Source: JAICLL01 sp035252155
Lineage (GTDB): Bacteria > Planctomycetota > Planctomycetia > Pirellulales > JAICIG01
Length of the DNA stretch: 6,183 nucleotides
NCBI GenBank assembly: GCA_035252155.1
Contig: DATFDL010000711.1
Location: forward strand, 1 to 6,183
Reading direction: 5' to 3'
Within the stretch, counting starts at the first letter, position 1. Each line of letters begins with the position of its first letter. The position numbers were made by a program, and so were the translations under genes. Of the stretch, positions 1-6,037 are shown in pieces. Below the pieces are notes generated by a model. The model made no database searches. It saw only the letters and a program-made list of their open reading frames with translations, and was not told the origin of the DNA.

Positions 1-450
1 GCCCGCGACGTCGTTCAAGACACCTTCCTGCGGCTTTGCCAGCAAGACCGGGCCAAGCTCGACGGGCATCTGGCAGCCTGGCTCTTTCAGGTCTGCCGCC
101 ATCGAGCCCTCGACGTTCAGCGAAAGGAGAAGCGAATGCAAGCCATCGCGCCGGAACAATTGGAGGACCGCATCGCCGGCCTCGATTCGTCGCAGACGGC
201 TGAACGGCACGATGAACACCAGACGGTGCTCGCGCTTTTGGCGTCGCTGCCCGAAAAACAACAAGAAGTCGTGCGGCTGAAATTTCAAAACGGCCTGAGC
301 TATCGCGAGATCAGCGAAGTGACGGGCCTCAGCGTGTCGAACGTCGGCTACCTGTTGCACACGGCGCTCAAGCAGATTCGCCGGCGGCTTAGCGATGATT
401 GCGATTGCGAAACATTCAAACAAAAAACACCAGCCTCGGGTGACGTATGA
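1..450 (+). CDS. ECF-type RNA polymerase sigma factor, 5' end missing
   Basis: The frame is open from the first base, so the start lies outside the window; 149 residues are visible and perhaps 30-40 are missing compared with typical ECF sigma factors. Visible residues 1-45 (ARDVVQDTFLRL, then AWLFQVCRHRALDVQRKEKR) are the end of region 2, which binds core polymerase and melts the -10 element. Residues about 75-131 are region 4: SLPEKQQEVVRLKF followed by a helix-turn-helix (SYREISEVTGLSVSNV) that reads the -35 element. An internal ATG at 136 would discard region 2 and is not the true start. The stop codon overlaps the next start in ATGA (447-450), so sigma and downstream protein should be made together, the usual arrangement of a sigma factor and its antagonist. 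The family assignment is firm; target promoters and ECF subgroup cannot be told from here. Confidence 0.93.
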   Translation, partial: ARDVVQDTFLRLCQQDRAKLDGHLAAWLFQVCRHRALDVQRKEKRMQAIAPEQLEDRIAGLDSSQTAERHDEHQTVLALLASLPEKQQEVVRLKFQNGLSYREISEVTGLSVSNVGYLLHTALKQIRRRLSDDCDCETFKQKTPASGDV

Positions 451-2717
451 ATCCTGAACTGACCGGCGACAACAACCACGAGCCGTTGCCCTACGAAGCG
501 CGGCTGACCGCTTACGTGCTCGACGAGCTCGACGCGGCCGAGCGCGCCGAGGTCGAAGCCGAGCTCGCGCGCTCGGAGCAGTGCCGAGCTGCGGTGGTGG
601 AGATTCGCCTCGCGGTCGAACAGGTGACCGCCGCCTTGGCCAGCGAGCCGGTCGGCGCGCTTTCGTCAGCCGCGCGGCAAGCCATTGAGCAAGCGATCAA
701 GACTTCGCATGCCGGTCGCGAACGATCGAAGTCGAAGCCGCGCGCCGCGAATGCCCGGCCGTTCGCCCGACGTTTCCGTCGCTACGCTGTGGCGGCGGCC
801 CTCTTGGCGATGTTTGGTGTTGGGGCGGTCATGATCCTCCCGGCGGTGCAGCCGGCGCGCGAAGCCGGTAGATCGAGTTACCGCAGCGAGGTTGCCTCTC
901 TCCCGGTCCGCTATGAACAGATGGGCGGCGGAATTTCACACCCGGGAGTTCAAAGCGAGCACGCAGTGGCGTCAGCCGCGGAGGGCAAATTCCTCGTGTC
1001 TGACGGGTCGGTCCGCTTCTCGGATGAAGCAATTAGTTCGAAGACCTATCAGCGGCTAAGCGATGGTCGCGACGCTGCAACTGCGGAACCAGCGAACCGT
1101 TCGTTCAGCCTGAGCACTAGGGGGGGTCCGTCCGAGGTAAGCGCTCCTCTGGCGAAGACAGATCGCGGAGGATATATCGTTCAAAAGCCAAGGTATGAAA
1201 CGAAGACATCGTCGAGTAATTCTACTTACGATCTCGATGGAGATAGCAACCGAATTCGGCCGGGGTTCGTGGCCAGTCAGCCCGAAGACGTAACGCACAA
1301 CACCGAAGCCTACGACCGCATCTACGAAAACCCCTTCCTCGATGTGCGACAGAATCCGCTTTCGACGTTCTCGATCGACGTAGATACGGCCTCGTATGCC
1401 AATGTGCGGCGGTTCTTGAACGGCGGGTCGCTACCGCCGAAGGACGCGGTGCGGATCGAAGAGATGCTTAACTACTTTACCTATCACTATGAGCCGCCGG
1501 CCGATGATCGGCCGTTCGCCGTTCACGCCGAGGTGGCCGCCTGCCCGTGGCAGCCCAAACATCGGCTGCTAAGGATCGCGCTCAAAGGCCGCGAGATCGC
1601 TCTGGAAAACCGCCCGGCCAGCAACCTGGTGTTTCTGGTCGATGTGTCCGGCTCGATGGACAGCCCCGACAAATTGCCACTGCTAAAAAATGCCTTGAAG
1701 TTGATGATCGACAAGCTGGGCGAGAACGACCGCGTGGCGATGGTTGTTTACGCCGGGTCGTCGGGCCTGGTGCTGCCCTCGACCTCCGGCCAGTTCAAAG
1801 AGACGATTCTCGCGGCGCTTGACCGCTTGCAGGCCGGCGGCTCGACGAACGGCGCCTCGGGCATTCAACTGGCCTATCAAACCGCCCGGCAAAATCTGAT
1901 CGCCGGCGGCACGAACCGCGTCATCCTGGCCACCGATGGCGACTTTAATGTCGGCATTACCGATCAAGGCGCGCTGACGCGGCTGATTGAAGACGAAGCC
2001 AAGAGCGGCGTTTTCTTAAGCGTGCTGGGCTTTGGCACGGGCAATCTCAAAGATTCGACCATGGAAAAGCTGGCCGACCGCGGCAACGGAAACTACGCCT
2101 ACATCGACACGATCAATGAAGCTCGCAAGGTGCTCGTCGAGCAGTTGGGCGGCACGCTGGTGACGATTGCCAAAGACGTGAAACTGCAGCTAGAGTTCAA
2201 CCCGCGGCGAGTGGCGGAGTACCGTTTGATCGGCTACGAGAATCGTCTGCTGCGCAACGAAGATTTTAACGACGACACCAAGGACGCCGGCGAAATTGGG
2301 GCCGGGCACACCGTGACGGCCCTGTATGAGTTAGTGCCGTCCGGCGTCGAGACAGGCCTGCCAGCCGTAGACGAATTGAAGTATCAGCGCACCGTCGAAC
2401 CGACCGAGGCCGCGGCCAGCGACGAGCTCGTCACGCTCAAACTGCGTTACAAAGAACCTGACGGCCAGCAGAGCAAACTGATTACCACGGTCGTGCAAGA
2501 CTCGGATCGCGCCTACGCCCAGGCGAGCGAAGATTTTCGCTTCGCGGCGGCGGTGGCCGGCTTTGGCTTGGTGTTGCGAGACAGCCAATATCGCGGCGAC
2601 TTGACCTTAGGCGCGGTGCAAGAGCTCGCCGTCGCCAGCCGCGGCGCCGATGAAAACGGCTACCGCGCCGAGTTCATCAGCTTAGTCAAACAGGCCCAGA
2701 CGCTCGGCGGCCGGTGA
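447..2717 (+). CDS. Membrane-anchored von Willebrand A / YfbK-type protein with anti-sigma-like N-terminus
   Basis: Domains in order: residues 18-55 resemble the anti-sigma zinc-finger helix (LTAYVLDELDAAERAEVEAEL), but the HxxxCxxC ligands are reduced to one Cys (C46), so zinc binding is probably lost. Residues about 113-132 form a single membrane helix. Residues 133-285 are a variable linker. Residues 286-350 match the conserved segment before the VWA domain in E. coli YfbK-like proteins (NPLSTFSIDVDTASYANVRRFL). The VWA domain, about 390-565, has an intact MIDAS metal site: DVSGS (D399, S401, S403), T467 and D497. Residues 570-756 are the YfbK-type C-terminal region. Inferred topology is a cytoplasmic N-terminus holding the sigma factor and an outward VWA region binding an unknown ligand. 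Start choice: ATGA overlap with the sigma gene and GGGTGA at 438-443 as ribosome site. The gene ends in tandem TGA TGA. Ligand and signal are unknown. Confidence 0.9.
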   Translation: MNPELTGDNNHEPLPYEARLTAYVLDELDAAERAEVEAELARSEQCRAAVVEIRLAVEQVTAALASEPVGALSSAARQAIEQAIKTSHAGRERSKSKPRAANARPFARRFRRYAVAAALLAMFGVGAVMILPAVQPAREAGRSSYRSEVASLPVRYEQMGGGISHPGVQSEHAVASAAEGKFLVSDGSVRFSDEAISSKTYQRLSDGRDAATAEPANRSFSLSTRGGPSEVSAPLAKTDRGGYIVQKPRYETKTSSSNSTYDLDGDSNRIRPGFVASQPEDVTHNTEAYDRIYENPFLDVRQNPLSTFSIDVDTASYANVRRFLNGGSLPPKDAVRIEEMLNYFTYHYEPPADDRPFAVHAEVAACPWQPKHRLLRIALKGREIALENRPASNLVFLVDVSGSMDSPDKLPLLKNALKLMIDKLGENDRVAMVVYAGSSGLVLPSTSGQFKETILAALDRLQAGGSTNGASGIQLAYQTARQNLIAGGTNRVILATDGDFNVGITDQGALTRLIEDEAKSGVFLSVLGFGTGNLKDSTMEKLADRGNGNYAYIDTINEARKVLVEQLGGTLVTIAKDVKLQLEFNPRRVAEYRLIGYENRLLRNEDFNDDTKDAGEIGAGHTVTALYELVPSGVETGLPAVDELKYQRTVEPTEAAASDELVTLKLRYKEPDGQQSKLITTVVQDSDRAYAQASEDFRFAAAVAGFGLVLRDSQYRGDLTLGAVQELAVASRGADENGYRAEFISLVKQAQTLGGR
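816..1142 (+). other. Linker with DUF1559 (pseudopilin-like) motifs inside the VWA gene
   Basis: Residues 124-144 of the VWA protein, at the end of the membrane helix, read LPAVQPAREAGRSS, very close to the LLPAVQAAREAARRS hallmark that follows the N-terminal helix of planctomycete DUF1559 proteins. Further on, SHPG (164-167), DGSVRF (186-191), TYQRL (200-204) and STRGGPSEV (223-231) follow the order of the DUF1559 C-terminus (HPGG..., DGSVRF, TYRAL, TRAGGEV). The central part of that fold is absent. The motifs are seen directly; the link to DUF1559 comes from memory of that family, and common descent is an inference. Confidence 0.5.
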
Positions 2718-2789
2718 TGATGCTCCGTCGGATGGACTTCCAGGCCATCTATTTCGGCATTTCTTCTGACCGGGTGGCTGGGGCAGAGT

Positions 2790-2810
2790 CGCGGGAGGCC
2801 GCGTTGATTT
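2790..2810 (+). terminator. Weak terminator-like hairpin after the VWA gene
   Basis: CGCGG (2790-2794) pairs with CCGCG (2799-2803) around the loop GAGG, followed by TTGATTT. The stem is only 5 bp and the T-tract is interrupted, so this is a modest candidate for ending the + strand sigma/VWA transcript in the convergent gap 2718-2851. Nothing better is visible there for either strand. Confidence 0.3.
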
Positions 2811-2851
2811 ATCGACAGATTCCGAGTTGGATTAGGTCGTTTGCCGCTGTT

Positions 2852-4369
2852 TCAGTTCTTTGATCCGTCTTCCTTATTCAGGTGCCGGCGCAGGTATCGT
2901 GCGCGTTCGATGTTGCGGTCTAGCAGGGCAATCCATACTTCAGCCTCGGCCAAGTAGAACTTCGCCGCAAAGTACTGAGTTTCTTCGCCGCCCCTGATCC
3001 CATTCCGCCAGAGCGCCTCAACCTTACTGAATAATTGCTGCATCCGGTCGCGATGTCTCCGCAACGCCGCGAGTTCCTCCTCCTTGTTTTCCGCCAGCGC
3101 TCGCTCGGCCTCAACCCAACGACGTGACCAAATGTAACAGTCCGCGGCAACAGCAGTTCCCGCCTTGTAGGATGCCTCCCATGCCATGTACCCTCCTTCG
3201 GCGGCTTCAGCCAGATTTTGCAACAGCGCCGCATCGACTTCCGGAGAGGCGACATCCTGCGGCTGGGCAGCTTTGGCGTCGCGCGCCGGCGCCCCCTGCT
3301 GCTCGGCCCGCGCCCGCGACTGGCGAACGCCTAAATGCCATTCGATCGCGCCGCCCACGAACAGCACAACCATCGCCGCAATCAAGATGCTCTTTTTCAT
3401 CGTCGAGTCCTCCCAAGGTGGCCCCGTGATTAAACGTTGAACACGCGTCGATAAGCGCCGGCCGCCGATGGCAGCGCCATAGCCCGGCGACGCCGCATGC
3501 CCCAGCCGCAGCAGCACTCGGGCGTAACTCGTCGCCTCGCGGTGTCCCCGGCGACGAACTGCATCGTCGCAAGCCCATTCGCCGCATTCGTCAAAATGGC
3601 GCACCGCCCACCAAGCGAGCGGATTAAACCAATGCGGCAACGCCAGAATTCGCGCCAGCAGCGACTTGAACAGATCGCCTCTGGCCACGTGCGCCAGCTC
3701 ATGCTCCAAGATTGCCGCCCGCTCGGCGGGGCTCAACTCTCGCCATAAAGCTTCGGGCACAAGTAGCCGGTATTCGCCCCATGCGCGGCAGATCAATGGG
3801 CCCGCATCGCGCGTGATGCAAAGCCGAACCGGTCGCCGCACCCGATGTTCCGCGATCAAATCGAGCCATTGTTTCTGCCATTCGCTTAACGGCGCCGTGC
3901 CGATGGGCAGATTGCGCAGGAAGCGGATGTAGCCAAAAAGCCAACGAGCCACGAAGACCGCCATGCCGAGCGCCCAACCTATGACGCCGACCATCGACCA
4001 GGAGAGCAGGGATGGGCGATGGGCGGCCGATGGGGGAGATCCGATTGGTTTCGCCGCCGGATGCGAGATTTCATTCGGTAGCGGGACCGATGCAGCACCC
4101 GCGTGAGCCAATTCGGTCGGCACACCGATGGGAAACTCAACGCGCCGAGCCACGGGCGGCGGCGCATCGAACCACGGCACGACAATCGGCACTCGCATGA
4201 AGAGCCAGCCTGAAACGAGCACCAGAAGCCATGCGATCCGGTGCAGTCGTGGCGAGCGAAATCGCATGCCGCGCAGCACCAGGAATACGACCATCGCCGT
4301 CACCGACAAAATGGTCGTCGTCCGCAGCAATTGTGCGAGTAGCAAGGCGGCCATTTCGTTCACCGTCAC
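2852..4369 (-). CDS. BlaR1/MecR1-like M56 family membrane metalloprotease
   Basis: 505 residues from a GTG start 7 bp after the repressor stop; an ATG at residue 6 (4354) is an alternative. Membrane helices lie near residues 9-32, 44-62, 122-145 and 327-342. The cytoplasmic loop carries the M56 zinc site: HELAH (H223, E224, H227), HWFNP (246-250) and EWACD (third ligand probably E264). In BlaR1/MecR1, a signal on the outer domain triggers proteolysis in this loop and inactivation of the BlaI-type repressor; the adjacent repressor gene supports the same job here. The extracytoplasmic tail (about 345-505) is odd: it is far shorter than the BlaR1 penicillin-binding sensor, shows no SxxK or KTG motif, and consists of predicted helices in two repeats. 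It is therefore unlikely to sense beta-lactams by acylation. Protease family is confident, signal unknown. Confidence 0.9.
   Translation of the reverse strand: MTVNEMAALLLAQLLRTTTILSVTAMVVFLVLRGMRFRSPRLHRIAWLLVLVSGWLFMRVPIVVPWFDAPPPVARRVEFPIGVPTELAHAGAASVPLPNEISHPAAKPIGSPPSAAHRPSLLSWSMVGVIGWALGMAVFVARWLFGYIRFLRNLPIGTAPLSEWQKQWLDLIAEHRVRRPVRLCITRDAGPLICRAWGEYRLLVPEALWRELSPAERAAILEHELAHVARGDLFKSLLARILALPHWFNPLAWWAVRHFDECGEWACDDAVRRRGHREATSYARVLLRLGHAASPGYGAAIGGRRLSTRVQRLITGPPWEDSTMKKSILIAAMVVLFVGGAIEWHLGVRQSRARAEQQGAPARDAKAAQPQDVASPEVDAALLQNLAEAAEGGYMAWEASYKAGTAVAADCYIWSRRWVEAERALAENKEEELAALRRHRDRMQQLFSKVEALWRNGIRGGEETQYFAAKFYLAEAEVWIALLDRNIERARYLRRHLNKEDGSKN
2930..3181 (-). repeat. Two 53-residue-period helical repeats in the M56 sensor tail
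   Basis: Residues 397-426 (WEASYKAG ... SRRWVEAE) and 450-479 (VEALWRNG ... AKFYLAEAE) align without gaps: EA at +2/+3, an aromatic at +5, K or R at +6, Gly at +8, Tyr near +16/+17, an aromatic at +22 and AE at +25/+26. Glycine turns between long charged helices suggest helical hairpins, loosely like those of TolC-type outer membrane efflux proteins. The repeat is seen directly; the fold is inferred. Confidence 0.5.
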
Positions 4370-4376
4370 CGGGAGT

Positions 4377-4811
4377 TCAAAGTTTTCGCTTGCGTTCGTC
4401 GCCGGCTAATCGCGATTCGGCTTCAGAAATCAGCCGCTTGAGTTCCTTGACTTCGGCCGCCGACAGCGAGCGCTCGCGCACCAGGTGGGCCACCAGAGGC
4501 ACAACGCCACCGCTCACGCGTTTGACAAGCAAGTTTAAATCTTGCGCGCAGATATCCTCGCGTGAGACGGCGGGCTGGTACCGCGCGGGCCTTTCGTCGC
4601 CGCGAGTCACCAGGCCTTTCTTCACAAGTCGATTGAGCCGGGTTTGCACCGTCGTATAGCCGATGGGAAGCGCCAGCGACCGATGAGCTTCGGAAAGGGT
4701 GACCGCGCCCTCGCGCCACAGCATTTCGAGCAATTCCATTTCGGCTGCGGAAAGCCGCGGCAGGGTCCGGCGGGTCCGGGGCTTCGTACTGTTCTTTATG
4801 ACTCGTGTCAT
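4377..4811 (-). CDS. BlaI/MecI-family winged-helix transcriptional repressor
   Basis: 144 residues from the ATG at 4811. Residues 19-86 are the winged-helix domain of the BlaI/MecI/CopY family: LSAAEMELLEMLW opens helix 1, TLSEAHRSL helix 2, YTTVQTRLNRLVKKGLV (52-68) is the recognition helix, and GDERPARYQPAVS the wing. Residues 87-144 would be the dimerisation region, which in relatives is also where protease-triggered inactivation occurs. The frame stays open to a GTG at 4850 and includes an ATG at 4820, but those starts would put the operator and -10 element inside the gene. A predicted -10 at 4824-4819 puts transcription start within a base or two of the 4811 ATG, implying a leaderless message, and no good Shine-Dalgarno is present. 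The M56 protease gene follows after 7 bp, forming the standard repressor/sensor operon. Confidence 0.88.
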   Translation of the reverse strand: MTRVIKNSTKPRTRRTLPRLSAAEMELLEMLWREGAVTLSEAHRSLALPIGYTTVQTRLNRLVKKGLVTRGDERPARYQPAVSREDICAQDLNLLVKRVSGGVVPLVAHLVRERSLSAAEVKELKRLISEAESRLAGDERKRKL

Positions 4812-4813
4812 AA
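4796..4813. promoter_or_regulatory. BlaI-type operator, start-site copy
   Basis: TTATGAC-TCGT-GTCATAA has perfect 7-bp arms around 4 nt and shares TATGAC-N4-GTCATA with the upstream copy. It covers the predicted transcription start and the chosen ATG (4811-4809). Two copies would allow two repressor dimers to bind the promoter together. Confidence 0.62.
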
Positions 4814-4818
4814 GCCCC

Positions 4819-4846
4819 ATTCTATGACGAACGTCATAAATATCAA
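4819..4846 (-). promoter_or_regulatory. Promoter of the BlaI/M56 operon
   Basis: On the - strand, TTGATA (4846-4841, five of six to TTGACA) is followed by a 16-nt spacer and TAGAAT (4824-4819, five of six to TATAAT). Expected transcription start is about 4812-4810, at the repressor start codon. The operator at 4838-4823 fills the spacer and overlaps the -10 by two bases. Confidence 0.6.
4823..4838. promoter_or_regulatory. BlaI-type operator, promoter-spacer copy
   Basis: TATGAC-GAAC-GTCATA is a perfect 6-bp inverted repeat; counting the inner G-C pair the arms are 7 bp around AA. It sits between -35 and -10 of the repressor operon. Its dyad form, and a second copy with the same consensus 26 bp away centre to centre, support binding by the repressor encoded just downstream. 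No binding evidence exists here. Confidence 0.65.
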
Positions 4847-4880
4847 GCACTGCGGCGGAATCCGCGAGCTTGTAGCCGAA

Positions 4881-5837
4881 TTAGATCTGAAAATTCGCGT
4901 CGGGCTCGAGCTCGTCGGTCTCGGCCCGCATGCGAAGCTTCGGCTTTTCGAGCACCACAGTGGTGTGAGGCGCCACGCTCCGCGTCAACCAGACGCTCGA
5001 ACCGATCACGCTGTCGTGACCGATTACCGTCATGCCGCCCAGCACCGTGGCGTTGGCGTAGATCACCACACGGTCTTCGATGGTCGGGTGCCGCTTGGTG
5101 CCGCGCACCAGGTTGCCTTCGCCGTCGGTCGGAAAGCTTAAGGCGCCCAAGGTCACACCCTGGTAGAGCTTCACGTGGTCGCCGATCTCGCAGGTTTCGC
5201 CGATCACCACGCCCGTGCCGTGGTCGATGAAGAAATGCCGGCCGATGCGGGCGCCGGGGTGAATGTCGATGCCCGTCTTGCTGTGGGCCCACTCGGTCAT
5301 CATCCGCGGGATCAGCGGCACTTCGAGATCCCACAGCAGGTGGGCCAGCCGGTAGACCGTCACCGCCTCCAAGCCGGGATAGCAAAAGATGACTTCGTCG
5401 GGCGATTTGACCGCAGGGTCGCCTTCGTACGACGCCCGCGCGTCGAGCGCCAGCAGCCGCCGCAGGTCGGGCAATTGTTCGAGAAACTGAATCGCCTTGG
5501 CCTGGCCGAGCGCCTCGTAATCCACTTCGCCGTCGCAGCGGGCCGAGTCGCCGGCCTCGTGCCGCAGCGCGCGGCCGATGAGCGTGGTCAGCCGGTCGTG
5601 CAGGCCGTCGATCAGGTCGCCCACGTGATAGAGCACATTGCCCAGGTGCAGTCCTTCGCGCCGCCGGTAGCCCGGATAAATGATCTCTTTGAGCGACTCG
5701 ATAACCTCGACCACCACTTCTTGTTTGGGCAGCGGGCAGTGCCCCAAATGATGAATGCCGCCGACCTGCGAATAGGTTTCGACGATGCGGCGAGTGAGTT
5801 CGGGCAGTTGTTCTTTCAGGCGAAAATCGGAAGCCAT
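4881..5837 (-). CDS. cysE: Serine O-acetyltransferase (CysE/EpsC family)
   Basis: Transfers acetyl from acetyl-CoA to L-serine to give O-acetylserine, the substrate that cysteine synthase turns into cysteine; cytoplasmic. The 318 residues comprise a helical N-terminal region (about 1-185) and a left-handed beta-helix of hexapeptide repeats (about 188-290: GIDIHPGARIGRHFFIDHGTGVVIGET and onward). Residues equivalent to the E. coli CysE active site are present: D191 (DIHP), D205-H206 (IDHGTG) and H250 (RHP). The N-terminal region, with IYPGYRRREG and a GNVLYHVGDLI stretch, is longer than in E. coli CysE and fits the EpsC-type branch. The C-terminus is MRAETDELEPDANFQI, without an obvious cysteine synthase-binding tail recognisable to me. 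The ATG at 5837 has no Shine-Dalgarno; the 59 bases before it are pyrimidine-rich. The gene lies 69 bp before the repressor start, with its own putative leader upstream. Confidence 0.93.
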   Translation of the reverse strand: MASDFRLKEQLPELTRRIVETYSQVGGIHHLGHCPLPKQEVVVEVIESLKEIIYPGYRRREGLHLGNVLYHVGDLIDGLHDRLTTLIGRALRHEAGDSARCDGEVDYEALGQAKAIQFLEQLPDLRRLLALDARASYEGDPAVKSPDEVIFCYPGLEAVTVYRLAHLLWDLEVPLIPRMMTEWAHSKTGIDIHPGARIGRHFFIDHGTGVVIGETCEIGDHVKLYQGVTLGALSFPTDGEGNLVRGTKRHPTIEDRVVIYANATVLGGMTVIGHDSVIGSSVWLTRSVAPHTTVVLEKPKLRMRAETDELEPDANFQI

Positions 5838-5896
5838 GGCAGGAAACCAGACCGGGCAAGTGGGTAAAGAACAAGAACGGCGCGCAAGAGAGAGGG

Positions 5897-5920
5897 GCTG
5901 TCCGGATCACTCCGGACAGC
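5897..5920 (-). promoter_or_regulatory. Leader hairpin overlapping the leader-peptide stop codon
   Basis: GCTGTCCGGA (5920-5911) and TCCGGACAGC (5906-5897) are perfect complements, giving a 10-bp GC-rich stem with loop GTGA. On the - strand it is followed by the pyrimidine tract CCCTCTCTCTTG, not a clean T-run. It could therefore be a weak or Rho-assisted terminator, or a structure that affects translation of the serine acetyltransferase gene. The hairpin is certain as sequence; its role is inferred. Confidence 0.55.
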
Positions 5921-5972
5921 GACACGCGCAACAAGTGAACCGAGGCCGGTAGTCGGAGTAGTGACCGATCAT
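5907..5972 (-). CDS. Putative cysteine-rich leader peptide upstream of serine acetyltransferase
   Basis: A 21-codon frame starts at ATG 5972 and ends at TGA 5909-5907, 69 bases before the serine acetyltransferase ATG. Residues 13-19 are TCCACRC, giving four Cys codons (residues 14, 15, 17, 19; three TGT and one TGC) just before the stop. The stop codon lies in the loop of a perfect 10-bp hairpin, and the last Cys codon is in its 5' arm. A ribosome stalled for lack of Cys-tRNA would cover the 5' arm and stop the hairpin forming. Amino-acid-rich leader peptides ahead of biosynthetic genes for the same amino acid are the classic attenuation design, and the gene here makes the cysteine precursor. 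Shine-Dalgarno support is poor, and the frame is open 29 codons further upstream without another ATG, GTG or TTG. Expression is unproven; chance remains possible. Confidence 0.45.
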   Translation of the reverse strand: MIGHYSDYRPRFTCCACRCPE

Positions 5973-6008
5973 GTTGCGTCGAGCGCCTAGTTTGCCCAGT
6001 TGCCGATA

Positions 6009-6037
6009 ATCGTAAAGGCTATGACCGGCAAAATCAA
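6009..6037 (-). promoter_or_regulatory. Candidate promoter for the serine acetyltransferase transcript
   Basis: TTGATT (6037-6032) and TACGAT (6014-6009) are separated by exactly 17 nt; each matches four of six consensus bases. The implied start near 6002 would leave about 30 nt before the leader peptide ATG and about 165 nt before the acetyltransferase ATG. Matches of this quality occur by chance, so the main support is position. Confidence 0.3.

Noticed and set aside
2717..2863. 48-codon + strand frame starting at the VWA stop codon
   Set aside because: It runs into the 3' end of the convergent protease gene, has no recognisable motif, and its start overlap arises from the tandem TGATGA.
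4812..4850. Longer repressor start at GTG 4850 or ATG 4820
   Set aside because: Either would place the -10 element or operator dyads within the coding region; 13 extra residues precede anything like the family N-terminus.
4855..4865. GCGGAATCCGC dyad downstream of the acetyltransferase stop
   Set aside because: The stem is too short and there is no T-tract; not supportable as a terminator.
5175..5867. Long + strand frame of 230 codons opposite the serine acetyltransferase gene
   Set aside because: It mirrors a strongly conserved enzyme gene and is low-complexity in the manner of antisense frames in GC-rich DNA; it shows no family motif.
4843..5934. 363-codon - strand frame overlapping the acetyltransferase in another frame
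   Set aside because: The translation is Arg/Pro/Gly-rich shadow sequence; the overlapping frame holds complete CysE active-site motifs.
6020..6025. TATGAC half-site in the acetyltransferase promoter region
   Set aside because: The partner GTCATA is missing at the required spacing, so it is not evidence of BlaI control.
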